Notes: a model not told the origin generated them from the sequence alone. A DNA stretch of 64,000 nt from an uncultured Bradyrhizobium sp. (GCF_947648125.1 NZ_CANSMR010000012.1:149705-213704), one strand, 5' to 3'. Positions 27,623 to 36,978 are shown, counted from the stretch's first letter. Numbers and translations: made by a program.

Positions 27623-28675
27623 TCAACCGGCAGTTGACCTGCGGCGCACGCGTTCACGCATCTCGCGCGGACTGACGCCGAACTCGCGGCGAAACGCGCG
27701 CGTGAAATCCGACGCCAGCTTGAAGCCGTGACGGTAGGCGATCTCCTGCACCTGCCTGTCGGTGGACGCGACCAGTTCGGCATGCGCGGCGCGCAGCCGC
27801 TTGCGCAGGATATATCCGGCGACGCCGCCGACGCTCTCGAATGCACGGTAGAGGGCAGAGCGCGAGATGCGCAATTGCTGCGCAATGCGATCCGGCGTCA
27901 GATCGAAGTCGCCGAGATGCGTCTCTATATAAAGACGGGCACGCTCGAACAGCACCGATTCGATGGCGCCGCGCGCCTGCTCCAGCCGGTCCGAGGACAG
28001 CTGAATGCATGCGGCGATCATCTGCGCGGTCGCTCGGCCTGCCTGCCGCAGTTCCTCCGGCGACATCAGGACCAGGCGCGTTTCGAGTCTGTCGAGATAG
28101 TCGGACAGCAGTTCGATCAGATTGCCCGAGAGCAGAACGTTGCAGGCGTCGTTAAGCTGATCGGCGACATCCGCGAATGACCGGCGCGGCAAAGCCAGCA
28201 CCAGGCCATCATAGTCGGTGATGCTGCCGCGGAAATCGTCGTCGAGCGAGATCAGGAACATCGCGCCTGGCCCGGCGTGGACGCGCCGCTCTGCGGTTTC
28301 GAAGCGGGCCTCGCCGGAGCGCAGGCGGAACAGCCACCAGGTATCGACCGGCGCGCCTTGTGACGGCTCGGCGGCGCGCGCGAATGTTTGTGCGGCCATG
28401 CGTCCGGATGTGAAGACGACATCGGCCATGTTGCAGGTCAGGTACTCCACCTCGAATCCCTGCGCTGGGCTGTAGCCATCGGGCGGCGCGACGTCGATCA
28501 GCGAGGCCATGCGCGTTTTCCAGACCTCGAACTGTTCCGACGGCGGATAGAGTCGTGTCGTGAAGAGCCGCGGGATCGCCGGGACGATGTCCCTGATGTT
28601 CCGGGGTTCGCGCGGCAAGGGAACTTGTTCCAGGAGCTTCGCTGCGCTCGCCGGCCTATTGTCGTCTTCTTGCAT
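27623..28675 (-). CDS. AraC-family transcriptional regulator upstream of the adhesin
   Basis: 350 residues. An N-terminal cupin-like ligand-binding domain (about 60-220) is followed by a C-terminal AraC DNA-binding domain. The latter has two helix-turn-helix units: LTPDRIAQQLRISRSALYRAFESVGG and VQEIAYRHGFKLASDFTRAFRREFGVSPREMR. It is encoded on the same strand 324 bp upstream of the adhesin operon and is a candidate regulator of it. Confidence 0.92.
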   Translation of the reverse strand: MQEDDNRPASAAKLLEQVPLPREPRNIRDIVPAIPRLFTTRLYPPSEQFEVWKTRMASLIDVAPPDGYSPAQGFEVEYLTCNMADVVFTSGRMAAQTFARAAEPSQGAPVDTWWLFRLRSGEARFETAERRVHAGPGAMFLISLDDDFRGSITDYDGLVLALPRRSFADVADQLNDACNVLLSGNLIELLSDYLDRLETRLVLMSPEELRQAGRATAQMIAACIQLSSDRLEQARGAIESVLFERARLYIETHLGDFDLTPDRIAQQLRISRSALYRAFESVGGVAGYILRKRLRAAHAELVASTDRQVQEIAYRHGFKLASDFTRAFRREFGVSPREMRERVRRRSTAG

Positions 28676-29415
28676 GTAGTTTCGTCCCCGGTTGTCGCGA
28701 CGAACGTCGTCTCAACGGAGGCGCATTCCCAAGGTTGCGTCGCCGGCCGCTGGCGGGCAGGCGATTTTCAGGCGGACAAGGAAGCAGCATTTTCGGATAC
28801 GGACGCCACCCGCTTACGCCGGCCGCTCCTGATAGGGCCGATGGGTCCTGCGGCAGTCGGGCTCACACATGGCATTCATCATTGTCGCGTCATAGCCGGA
28901 TCCGGCCCGGAAGCTCCGTCACCGAGTCGGCCTGACTGATCTAGAGAACAATCTGTGCGAGAACCAGAGCGGCAGCAACGTGCGCCGTGAAGAAATCCAA
29001 GATTGCGTTCATGCGATGCGATCGGGCAACGCATCATCGCAGAGACTTCAGAAAATTTTCTCGATCCTCGCGCCGAGACGAAATGAATGTCGCGAGAGCG
29101 CAGCAACCTAAGCACGGTACATGACACATCGCGAATCCCGCGCACGGGATTCGCGTCGACCGCGCCGGAAGACGCTTGCCTAATCATGCGGCATTCCACC
29201 ACGTGCGACGTCGATGCGATTGATGGGAACGGATCACGCGCGCCGCACGAGGGCGCACATGTTGTGGCACGCTGCGGCATTTTCATATGAACGTCGAGAT
29301 GACGAAAGTAATGATGGCTCATGACATTCGTCGATCAACACACCCGCTATGCCGGAGGGCGAGCCTGATCGCACGCCGGCGACGGAGCATGCGGTCCTCG
29401 ATCGGCGCCGCCCGG
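28676..29415. other. Intergenic region without a supported gene
   Basis: 740 bp. The longest frame (minus strand, 28879-29322, 147 codons) is rich in Arg, Cys and Ser without domain likeness or a good ribosome-binding site and looks non-coding. No tRNA, strong hairpin or repeat was recognised. Confidence 0.5.
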
Positions 29416-29850
29416 CTATGCCTTGGCTTGCCCGATCCCGTCGAGCCATGCCGCAAAGCGCGGATGCTTCGCGAACCTGCCTTGCACAACCGCCAACTCC
29501 TGCTGGAAGACCGGCAGCAAGAGCACCCGTTCGATGTCGGGCTCCCTGATCTTCCAGATTCCCGGCGGAACGAAACCATGCACCTTGAGCTCATAGAGCT
29601 CAAAGATCGAGAAGATGACTTCATGCACAATTCGGCGCTCGTCCGGCGTCATCTCAATGGTGCCGCCGGTGCCCTCGTCATGGAACGCCGCCGTTGGCAG
29701 GCGACGCCGCAGATCGGAAATGCGTTCGGAATATCTGAGGAAGATGTCGGCTCCCAGACGCCGGTTGTTGGTGTGCAGTGCCGTGTAGATCGCGGTGATG
29801 CCGACGATGATGGTCCCGAGCGTCATGAACTTCAGGATATGATCGAGCAC
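29416..29850 (-). CDS. Small membrane-anchored protein of unknown function
   Basis: 144 residues. Residues 7-25 (KFMTLGTIIVGITAIYTAL) form one membrane helix; the rest is a soluble, helical, charged domain with a conserved-looking segment RRLGADIFLRYSERISDLRRRLP and several aromatics near the end (FELYELKVHGFVPPGIWKIRE). The codon pattern and length of clean frame support a real gene. I do not recognise a family. It stands alone, with 289 bp upstream before the next gene. Confidence 0.7.
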   Translation of the reverse strand: MLDHILKFMTLGTIIVGITAIYTALHTNNRRLGADIFLRYSERISDLRRRLPTAAFHDEGTGGTIEMTPDERRIVHEVIFSIFELYELKVHGFVPPGIWKIREPDIERVLLLPVFQQELAVVQGRFAKHPRFAAWLDGIGQAKA

Positions 29851-30139
29851 TGCGATGTCTCCTTCGACCTTCCGTGATCGCGCCAGGAGCCCTGTGCAAG
29901 CTGTGCTCCTCGCCCTTTATTGCCCGAGGCGCAGTAATCGTCGAGATGTGGATCACGGGTTTGCCTGGCGGCGCTCGGTCCGGGCGTCGCCGACAACCAT
30001 ACTTTCGCCGGGGAAGCGTGGCTTGACCGCAGCCGTCCGTCCGGCCGCGCGCCGCGAACTTGTTCAGGAGAACTTCGATGCCTTCGCATCGCGGATACGC
30101 GCCTAGAGGGGTCGCGTTGCGGAGGGAGCCCGGCGTGGT

Positions 30140-31693
30140 TCAATCGGGAAAGCCTGCCTTGCGCAGTCCTTCCGCGACGCGATCGGCATCGGCCAGCCGT
30201 GCGAACCGATGCAATTCCAGCCATTTTCCGATCGTGAACGCGCGATCGCGACGAAGCACGATGACCACCGCGTCGCGAGCTTCCTCCTGATTGCCGAGCT
30301 GCGCAGCCGTGGCGGCCAGCCATACGAATGTCGGACGAAACGTAGGCAAGCGTCGCGCCGCTGCCCGAAGACTCTCGATCGCGTCGGAATAGCGGCCGAT
30401 GAAGTAGTAGGCGTTGCCCAGGAATGTTTGGCAGGCGGGCGGATGGAAGGGATCAAGCCGCATGATCCGCTCCAGATGCTCCAATCCATCTTCGAGGCGC
30501 CCCCAATGAATGAGCGCGAGTCCGTAGCGATAATCCACCAGGTTGGGATTCAGCTCATAGGCACGTGCGAACTCCGCCTGGCTCTCCGCCGGACGATGCA
30601 GCCAGCGCAAAATATGGGCAAGCGCAACGCGTGCGTCGGGCAAATGCGGATCCAGCTCGACGGCTCTTTGCGCCAGCATCAGGCCCCGCTCCTGGGTGGC
30701 TCGCCGCTGATACTCCGCTGCAAGCATCTCGCACGGTTCGATCCAGGCGGCATGGCATGTCGAGGCGAGGCCGTGCACCGGCGGCGCATAGTTGCTGTCT
30801 GCCGCGATCGCCTGTTCAAAGAACGAGCGGGCGGCAATGATGGTCTGCCCGGTCGGATCGCCATGCGACGTCTTCATGATGGCGCTGCCGCGCAACCAAC
30901 AGTCATACGCAGAGAATGCGCCGGGCGGCTTGGCCATCGCGCGCTCGACTTCGAATCGCGAGATGTGCGCAACCAGGCTTCCGACGATCTTCTGCGTCAC
31001 CTCATCCTGGACCGCAAAGATGCCCGTCAGCTCACGATCATAATACTCAGCCCACAGCTGCTCGCGGGTCGCGGCATCGACGAACTCGGCCGTGATGCGA
31101 ACCCGCGCGGCATCGTGGCGGACGCTGCCGAGCAGCAGGTAGCGGACACCGAGTTCGGCCCCGATTTGCCGCGCATCGAGGTTGGCGCCGCGATAGCGGA
31201 ACGACGAGTGCCGCGCGATCACGAACAAGCCGGCAAACTTGGACAGGCTGGTGACAATATCCTCCGAGATGCCGTCGCTGAAATAATCCTGCTGAGGATC
31301 GCCGCTGAGGTTGGTGAACGGGAGAACGGCGATAGACGGGCGATCGGGAAGCGGCAGCCCCGCGCGGACGACGGGGCGGCTGACGGGCACGGCGATCATG
31401 TAGCCCCGTCTCGGGATCGTCTTGATGATGCTCTGATCGGCGTCGCCGAGCGCAAGCCGAACATCACTCATGCAGCGCGCAAGAGAATCGTCGGAAACGA
31501 CGACGTTGGGCCAGACCGCGCCGACAATTTCTTCCTTGGAGAGCAGCCGCTCGGCGTTCTCGACGAGATGGCGCAGCACCTCGAAGCTCTTCGGCCGCAA
31601 TTCGATGTCTTGCCCGTCGGCGCGGAGGCGGCAGCGCGCCAGGTCGAGCGTAAACCGGCCGAACTGAAGATTGCTCGTCGCGGAGCCGTTCAT
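30140..31693 (-). CDS. Winged-helix regulator with TolB-like and TPR domains (CadC-type DNA-binding domain)
   Basis: 517 residues from MNGSATSNLQFGRF (GAGG 7 nt upstream; a start 8 codons earlier is possible). An OmpR/CadC-type winged helix (about 10-100) ends in TIPRRGYMIAV. A TolB-N/FlgO-like domain follows (about 125-260: PSIAVLPFTNLSGDPQQDYFSDG and LLLGSVRHDAARVRITAEFVD), then a chain of tetratricopeptide repeats to the C-terminus. No transmembrane helix separates the domains, unlike true CadC. It is probably a cytoplasmic regulator whose signal is unknown. The adenylate cyclase at 46849 carries the same C-terminal architecture. Confidence 0.9.
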   Translation of the reverse strand: MNGSATSNLQFGRFTLDLARCRLRADGQDIELRPKSFEVLRHLVENAERLLSKEEIVGAVWPNVVVSDDSLARCMSDVRLALGDADQSIIKTIPRRGYMIAVPVSRPVVRAGLPLPDRPSIAVLPFTNLSGDPQQDYFSDGISEDIVTSLSKFAGLFVIARHSSFRYRGANLDARQIGAELGVRYLLLGSVRHDAARVRITAEFVDAATREQLWAEYYDRELTGIFAVQDEVTQKIVGSLVAHISRFEVERAMAKPPGAFSAYDCWLRGSAIMKTSHGDPTGQTIIAARSFFEQAIAADSNYAPPVHGLASTCHAAWIEPCEMLAAEYQRRATQERGLMLAQRAVELDPHLPDARVALAHILRWLHRPAESQAEFARAYELNPNLVDYRYGLALIHWGRLEDGLEHLERIMRLDPFHPPACQTFLGNAYYFIGRYSDAIESLRAAARRLPTFRPTFVWLAATAAQLGNQEEARDAVVIVLRRDRAFTIGKWLELHRFARLADADRVAEGLRKAGFPD

Positions 31694-31839
31694 AAGCAGC
31701 CTCAAGAAGGTGACCACAGTTCAGGATAGCCAACGTTCAGCGCAATTTCAGCCAAATTGGAGCGTGCTTTCAGGACTATTGGTGCGGCGCTCCCTACGAT
31801 GGCCTCTGCGCTACCCCGTGCCCCAATGGGAGAAGACCG

Positions 31840-32820
31840 ATGAATGGGCGGAAATCCATCCTGATGCTGGCGTCGCTGGTGAGCGCGTTCGCAGCATTCG
31901 ACCCTGCCAGCAGGGCGGACGGCAACCACGGGGGACCGGTCAAGATCGTCGTGCCCTATCCAGCCGGCGGCCCTGTCGATTTCGTCGGCCGCATAGTCGC
32001 GCAAAAGCTGACGGAAAAGGCGGGCGCGAGGTTCTATGTCGAGAACCAGCCGGGCGCCGGAGGCGCAATCGGCGCAGCATCGGTGGCGCATGCGCCGGCG
32101 GATGGCCGGACAATTTTGTTGGTAAATCAGGATTTCGTCGTCGAGCCCGCCGTCAAGGCAAAAGTGCCGTTCGACCCGTTCAAGGACTTTGCGCCGGTCA
32201 TCGAGATCGCGACCGCACCAGAGATGATTTCCGTCAATCCATCGCTGCCGGCGAGCAACATGAAGGAGCTCTTTGCGCTCCTGAAAGCCAACCCCGGAAA
32301 GTACAACTACGCGACGCCGGGTTATGGAACCTCACCGCATCTTGGCGCCGAATGGCTTTTCAGGCTCAGCTACGGCCTCGACGTTCTCGCCATCCCGTTC
32401 CAGGGCGCCGTACCCGCCGTGCAGGCGACGCTCGCGGGCGATACGCAGATCATTCCTATCGTGGTGACGGCGGTCGCGCCCTTGATCGCGGACGGCAAGC
32501 TGCGCGGTCTTGCGGTCGCAGCGCACAAGCGTTCGCCGGTGGTCCCCGACGTGCCGACACTCGAGGAGCAAGGCATCCAGGGCCACGAGATCGGATTCTG
32601 GATTGGAGCCGTGGTGCCGGCCGGCACCCCGAAGGCGATGGTCGACCTACTCCACGACCAGATCGCGGAAGCGATGGTGCAGCCCGAGGTTCAGAAACGT
32701 CTCGCCGAGATTGGCTTCGAACCGGCTGTGGGCACGTCCCAGGACTTCATGACCTTCACCAAAGCCGAATCCGACAAGTGGAAGAAAGTCGTCAGCGACG
32801 CGCATATCCACATCGACTGA
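31840..32820 (+). CDS. Bug-type (tripartite tricarboxylate) solute-binding receptor
   Basis: 326 residues with a signal peptide of about 27 residues. The Bug family hallmarks are visible: VKIVVPYPAGGPVDFVGRIVAQKL near the mature N-terminus, GAGGAIGAASVAHAPADGRTILLV, and a late VPAGTPKAMVDLLHDQI. Such receptors bind carboxylates in the periplasm. No TctA/TctB membrane subunits are nearby, so it is an orphan receptor, as is common in this family. The small membrane-protein gene follows 53 nt later. Confidence 0.93.
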   Translation: MNGRKSILMLASLVSAFAAFDPASRADGNHGGPVKIVVPYPAGGPVDFVGRIVAQKLTEKAGARFYVENQPGAGGAIGAASVAHAPADGRTILLVNQDFVVEPAVKAKVPFDPFKDFAPVIEIATAPEMISVNPSLPASNMKELFALLKANPGKYNYATPGYGTSPHLGAEWLFRLSYGLDVLAIPFQGAVPAVQATLAGDTQIIPIVVTAVAPLIADGKLRGLAVAAHKRSPVVPDVPTLEEQGIQGHEIGFWIGAVVPAGTPKAMVDLLHDQIAEAMVQPEVQKRLAEIGFEPAVGTSQDFMTFTKAESDKWKKVVSDAHIHID

Positions 32821-32873
32821 TGAGCGGGAGCCGTCGATGACCGGGTTCACGCGCCGAGTCTGGGAGAATTGCA

Positions 32874-33167
32874 ATGGTCGACACAGCCACCTTCACGAAC
32901 ACTCAGACACGTTATCGTCTTTTGTATTTGACATTTGCTGCCGCGCTGGCGGCCGGCGGCCTATGGGCGGCCTTGATCGGCGGACCGGCCATGCGAGCAA
33001 GCGCTCAAGAGCAATTCGATCGCGAGATCACTGCCGAAAATCTTGGTTTCTGCGAGAAGTTCGGAATGCGCTCCGGAACAAGCGAGCTTGTCGCCTGCAC
33101 CGGGGAGCTGGCGATCGTCAGGCAAAGGCAGGCTGACCGCGACCGCGCCGCCGAGATTGGCCTCTGA
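32874..33167 (+). CDS. Small membrane-anchored protein, unknown
   Basis: 97 residues. One membrane helix (residues 15-36, LLYLTFAAALAAGGLWAALIG) precedes a periplasmic tail with two cysteines (LGFCEKFGMRSG and VACTGELAIVRQRQADRD) that could form one disulfide. The frame uses normal codons. It follows the Bug receptor gene by 53 nt and may be co-transcribed. No family recognised. Confidence 0.7.
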   Translation: MVDTATFTNTQTRYRLLYLTFAAALAAGGLWAALIGGPAMRASAQEQFDREITAENLGFCEKFGMRSGTSELVACTGELAIVRQRQADRDRAAEIGL

Positions 33168-33846
33168 TAACACGGTCACATCGCGACAGCGCCCGGCCCG
33201 CGCGTGCGAGGCAGTTCAGAACACGGATCACTGAGTTGCCCGACGGCGCAAGCCCCCCGTCCGATCAGCCCCCATGGCGCCCGCAACGCATGGCTCGCGG
33301 CGGGAAGCCTGGCGTGACGGGGCCCGGACTTCCTGCGGACCTGCGACCGCTCCGCGACCTCCTCGGTGCAGGCGCGCCGCCACTTGCAACCAATGCCACG
33401 CGATCGCGGCCCGATGCCGCCGAAGCAACCATTCCGGTGGCCGGTCATCCGTTCGATCACGGCGGCAAGTTTGCCCTCGACGAAAGTCTCAATAAATGGG
33501 CCGCGCGCCTGTCGTCGATTTGTAACCATCTTGCAAATCGCATTGACTCATCGCCGCGCCAACAACCTCGATGTCGTCCCTGCCCAGTGCGCAATTGCGC
33601 ACCAGGCAGGGACGACGCCGGGAGAAGCCGCGGCCTCTCGGCTCAAGCACAAGCGTCTCTGGAATGCTGGATCACCCGCATGCGCTTGCGCGGGTGATGA
33701 CACTGAGCAAGCTGTTTGAGAGGTTGAATCAGAAGCCCGCCGTCATGGCGCAGCCTGGCTTGCCGAGCCGTAGCTCGCGGCCAAAGGCCCGCCTTCGCCC
33801 TTTGGGCTTCGGCGCGGCATCCTTCTCTCGCTTCGCGAGCGAAGGA
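33168..33846. other. Intergenic region with a hairpin next to tRNA-Val
   Basis: No gene is supported in these 679 bp. At 33819-33847 two 13-nt arms (ATCCTTCTCTCGC and GCGAGCGAAGGAT, one mismatch) surround a TTC loop directly at the 3' end of the tRNA. It may serve as its terminator or processing hairpin, although no U-tract follows. Confidence 0.5.
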
Positions 33847-33921
33847 TGGTGGGTGCGACAGGGATCGAACCTGTGACCCCTACCATGTCAAGGTAGTGCT
33901 CTCCCGCTGAGCTACGCACCC
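33847..33921 (-). tRNA. tRNA-Val (anticodon GAC)
   Basis: The minus strand gives a complete cloverleaf of 75 nt including an encoded CCA. The acceptor stem is GGGTGCG/CGCACCC, the D-arm begins TAGCTCAG, the anticodon stem-loop is CTACC-TTGACAT-GGTAG (anticodon GAC) and the T-arm contains GGTTCGATCC. All arms pair normally. Confidence 0.97.
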
Positions 33922-34000
33922 AAAGCCGTGTTTGGATCGGGTCCCTATAACGGACCCGGACGGGGCAGGCAAGGACGCAAAGTGAAGGTTTTTTGGCGAA

Positions 34001-34360
34001 TCAGGCCGCCAGCAACTTGTTCACTTCGCTAACCAATTCCCTGAGGTGCACGGGCTTGGCCAGCACCTTGGCGTTTTTCGGCGCCTCCGAATCGGAATTG
34101 AGGGCCACCGCGGCAAAGCCGGTGATGAACATGATCTTGATATCGGGATCGAGTTCCGAGGCACGGCGCGCCAGCTCGATGCCGTCCATCTCGGGCATCA
34201 CGATGTCGGTGAGCAGCATTTCGAACGGCTCCTCACGCAGCCGCTGATAGGCCGACATGCCGTTGTCGTGCGGCGAGACCTTGAAACCCGCGTTTTCCAG
34301 CGCCTTGACCAGGAAGCGGCGCATATCGGTGTCGTCTTCGGCGAGAAGAATTTTCGGCAT
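34001..34360 (-). CDS. cpdR: CpdR, single-domain response regulator of the cell cycle
   Basis: 119 residues starting MPKILLAEDDTDMRRFL; a much longer open frame upstream is not receiver sequence. The whole protein is one receiver domain: acidic pocket Asp9/Asp10, phosphoacceptor Asp52 in LLTDIVMPEMDGIELA, Thr80, and Lys102 in LAKPVHL. Length and sequence match CpdR of Caulobacter and rhizobia, which receives phosphate from the CckA-ChpT relay. In its unphosphorylated form it directs ClpXP to substrates such as CtrA and PdeA. The gene is divergent from an N-formylglutamate amidohydrolase gene, a neighbourhood I recall from other Rhizobiales. Confidence 0.92.
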   Translation of the reverse strand: MPKILLAEDDTDMRRFLVKALENAGFKVSPHDNGMSAYQRLREEPFEMLLTDIVMPEMDGIELARRASELDPDIKIMFITGFAAVALNSDSEAPKNAKVLAKPVHLRELVSEVNKLLAA

Positions 34361-34665
34361 GGCAGGGATCGTCGAATCCGGCTTGAGGAGCAGTCCGAAC
34401 AGTAAGCCCGACAGACGGTAAATTTCGGGTGAAATTTGCGTCAAGCCAGCGGCAAATGCGCGCCAGCCATTTGTGGACCGAACCACGCATCGAATCAACC
34501 TTGTGCGGCATTTCACGCCTTTAAGACGCGTTCCAGGCGGCGCCGCACTCTTTTCACTTGGCAGAATGATCGCGATTACCGACAATGCCCGCCCATAAAT
34601 CTCCGCTTTTCCGGCAGAATCAGTTCTTGCGGGGCGAGGCGGACGCAAGGGACGGCGCCAAGGGA

Positions 34666-35553
34666 ATGACCGAATTTGCTGGCGAGTTGTCGCCCCCGTT
34701 CGAGATCGTTGAGCCGCAGGCCTGGCGTGCGCCGATCATCTTCAATTCCCCGCATTCGGGCTCGGTCTACCCGGCCGAATTCCTCGAAGCGTCGCGAATC
34801 GATGTGGCGTCGCTGCGCCGCTCCGAAGACTCCTTCATGGACGAGTTGATCGCCGGATTGAGCGATCGCGGCTTTCCGATCATCCGGGTCAACTTCCCGC
34901 GTTCCTATGTCGACGTGAACCGCGAGCCCTATGAGCTCGACCCGCGGATGTTCACCGGGCGGCTGCCGAGCTTTGCCAATACCCGCTCGATGCGGGTGGC
35001 CGGCGGCCTCGGCACTATCCCGCGCGTGGTCGGCGACGGGCAGGAGATCTACCGCGAGCGGCTCGACGTCGACGAGGCGCTGCGGCGGATCGAGGTGCTC
35101 TACAAGCCCTATCACCGCGCACTGCGCCGGCTGATCAACAAGGCGCACCAGGCATTCGGCGCCGTGATTTTGGTCGATTGCCATTCGATGCCGTCGGTCG
35201 GGGTATCGCGCGACGAGCCGCGCCGGCCCGACGTCGTGATCGGCGACCGCTACGGCACGAGCTGCGCGCCGCTGCTGCCCGATCTGGTCGAGGAGATGAT
35301 GAGTTCGCTCGGCTATTCGGTCGGCCGTAACAAGCCCTATGCCGGCGGCTTCATCACCGAGCATTACGGCAATCCGGCGAGCGGCCTGCACACGGTGCAG
35401 ATCGAGCTCAACCGCGCGGTCTATATGGATGAGCGCCAACGCGAGCGCGGACCGCGCTTCGCCCAGGTGGCGGCCGACTTCGCGACGCTTGCGGATGCGC
35501 TCGCGAAAATTCCGTTCGGAGATCTCGGCCCGTTCCAGGCGGCGGCGGAGTAA
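34666..35553 (+). CDS. N-formylglutamate amidohydrolase family protein
   Basis: 295 residues from MTEFAGELSPPFEIVEP; an in-frame ATG 27 codons earlier (34585) is also open and cannot be excluded. The FGase family pattern is clear: IIFNSPHSG near residue 25, FPRSYVDVNREPYELD, LVDCHSMPS and a late GGFITEHYG, with His/Asp residues expected to hold a metal. Family members hydrolyse N-formylglutamate to glutamate and formate, the last step of one histidine pathway, but no hut genes lie nearby, so the true substrate may differ. Confidence 0.88.
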   Translation: MTEFAGELSPPFEIVEPQAWRAPIIFNSPHSGSVYPAEFLEASRIDVASLRRSEDSFMDELIAGLSDRGFPIIRVNFPRSYVDVNREPYELDPRMFTGRLPSFANTRSMRVAGGLGTIPRVVGDGQEIYRERLDVDEALRRIEVLYKPYHRALRRLINKAHQAFGAVILVDCHSMPSVGVSRDEPRRPDVVIGDRYGTSCAPLLPDLVEEMMSSLGYSVGRNKPYAGGFITEHYGNPASGLHTVQIELNRAVYMDERQRERGPRFAQVAADFATLADALAKIPFGDLGPFQAAAE

Positions 35554-35663
35554 ATTGTTCATCGGCCACCGTGATGCCGATGAAGCCTTGAACGCAGAAT
35601 ACAAATTGGCGATCCGACAAGCGCCGAATTGGATTCTCAGTTCACTCCGAGAAAGACGGTCCA

Positions 35664-35753
35664 AGAAAAAAGGGCCGCTTGAATGAACAAGCGGCCCAAG
35701 TCTAGGGAGGAAACGCCCAAGGAGGGCAGCGATAGCGCGAGGCGCTACCGCAC
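35664..35753 (-). ncRNA. Small RNA of the alpha-r8/suhB (mmgR) family
   Basis: The minus strand encodes a compact RNA of about 85-90 nt. It has a 5' hairpin (GGTAGCGC-CTC-GCGCTATC, one G-U pair), a single-stranded middle with the pyrimidine motif TTTCCTCCCT, and a 3' terminator of a perfect 10-bp stem (35672-35681 with 35688-35697) followed by six U. The TTTCCTCCCT core and the position beside an IMPase/suhB-type gene match the alphaproteobacterial alpha-r8 family, called suhB RNA in Rfam and mmgR in Sinorhizobium, an Hfq-bound RNA affecting polyhydroxybutyrate granules. The family name is recalled, not searched. Confidence 0.78.
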
Positions 35754-35759
35754 CGCAAC

Positions 35760-35788
35760 AATATGCGACCGCGCTGCACAAAACGCAA
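35760..35788 (-). promoter_or_regulatory. Predicted sigma-70-type promoter of the small RNA
   Basis: On the minus strand TTGCGT (35783-35788) and CATATT (35760-35765) are spaced by 17 bp and would start transcription near 35753, right before the sRNA 5' hairpin. Confidence 0.55.
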
Positions 35789-36111
35789 GAACTTTCGAAA
35801 CATTTCTTCTGTAATGTTGGTAAGTCTGGCGAAACTGCAACACGGCCAGAGAGCCAAATTAAGATGTTTAATATCAACATCTTACGCGAGAAATTCAGAT
35901 CGGACAGCGTTCAGCGCATAGCTTGTATACCAGAACTCGCAACTTCGTGATCCGCCTCGAAGCCAGAGAGACTTTCGAATCGAAGCCAAATCGAAAGTCC
36001 GGAACCGGGGCATCAGGCTGGGATAACACTCCGTTAATCGTGCGCGCCGCATCGGATTGAGCTAGGCAAGAACGCATCTATCGCGTCGTTTGCGCATTTC
36101 AGGGACATGCC

Positions 36112-36891
36112 GTGACGGTCATCGACTTTACCGCCTTCATCGGCCGCCTCGCGACCGCATCCGGCGAAACCATCCTGCCTTTCTTCCGCACCTCGCTTTC
36201 GGTCGACAACAAGAGCTCGAGCGATTTCGATCCGGTCACCGAAGCCGACCGGGCCGCCGAAGCCGTGATGCGCCGGCTGATCAAGGCGAACTTCCCCCAG
36301 CACGGCATCGTCGGCGAGGAATTCGGCAATGAGCGCGAGGATGCTGACTATGTCTGGGTGCTCGACCCGATCGACGGCACGAAGTCCTTCATCGCCGGCT
36401 TTCCGATCTGGGGCACGCTGATCGCGCTGCTGCATAAAGGTACGCCGGTATTCGGCATGATGCACCAGCCCTATATCGGCGAGCGCTTCTCCGGCGACAA
36501 CGGCTCGGCGAACTACTCCGGGCCGTCGGGCGAGCGGAGGCTCTCGGCGCGGCGCTGCGCCTCGCTGAAGGAGGCGACCGTCTTCACCACCAGCCCGCTG
36601 CTGATGAATCCGGATGACCGCGCCCGCTTCGGCCGCGTCGAGCATGCGGCGCGCCTGTCGCGCTACGGCGGCGACTGCTACTCCTATTGCATGCTCGCGG
36701 CCGGCCATCTCGACCTCGTGGTCGAGACCGAGCTGAAACCCTACGACATTGCCGGCCTGATCCCGATCGTCACCGGCGCCGGCGGCGTCGTCACCACTTG
36801 GGACGGCAAGCCGGCACAAGCTGGCGGCCGCATCATCGCAGCCGGCGATCCGCGCGTGCACGAAGCCGCGATGAAGCTGCTCAACGCCTGA
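36112..36891 (+). CDS. hisN: Inositol monophosphatase family phosphatase, probable histidinol-phosphatase (HisN type)
   Basis: 259 residues from a GTG start (AGGGAC upstream; no in-frame ATG is available near the N-terminus). The metal-binding motifs of the IMPase family are intact: GEEFGNE near residue 70, VLDPIDGTKSFIAG near 85 and the C-terminal KPYDIAGLIPIVTGAGG. The latter, with the FIAGFPIWGTLIAL segment, resembles IMPase-like histidinol-phosphate phosphatases more than true inositol phosphatases. The protein acts in the cytoplasm with Mg. The alpha-r8/suhB-like sRNA gene lies upstream on the opposite strand. Confidence 0.88.
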   Translation: MTVIDFTAFIGRLATASGETILPFFRTSLSVDNKSSSDFDPVTEADRAAEAVMRRLIKANFPQHGIVGEEFGNEREDADYVWVLDPIDGTKSFIAGFPIWGTLIALLHKGTPVFGMMHQPYIGERFSGDNGSANYSGPSGERRLSARRCASLKEATVFTTSPLLMNPDDRARFGRVEHAARLSRYGGDCYSYCMLAAGHLDLVVETELKPYDIAGLIPIVTGAGGVVTTWDGKPAQAGGRIIAAGDPRVHEAAMKLLNA

Positions 36892-36934
36892 ACTTTTCTC
36901 CGGCTGATTTCTTGAGTTGCCGGGCGATTGATCT

Positions 36935-36976
36935 GCGCCCATCCTGACGGCAACGAGAAAAGTCAGGGATGGGCGC
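36935..36976 (+). promoter_or_regulatory. Leader hairpin enclosing the ribosome-binding site of the Bug receptor gene
   Basis: Arms 36935-36948 and 36962-36976 pair over 14 bp with one bulged G (GCGCCCATCCTGAC against GTCAGGGATGGGCGC). The 3' arm contains AGGGA, the only plausible ribosome-binding site for the ATG at 36979, so the folded state should block translation. No U-tract follows, so it is not a terminator. Confidence 0.6.
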
Positions 36977-36978
36977 AC

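Noticed and set aside
28879-29322. 147-codon minus-strand frame in the gap after the AraC gene
   Set aside because: No ribosome-binding site, unusual Cys/Arg/Ser-rich composition and no recognisable domain.
33176-33529. 117-codon minus-strand frame between the small membrane protein and tRNA-Val
   Set aside because: Arg-rich with no family likeness; overlapping frames on the other strand are equally open.
33847-33921. tRNA-Val considered as an integration site for a genomic island
   Set aside because: No integrase gene, no repeated tRNA 3' end and no change in gene character were found on either side.
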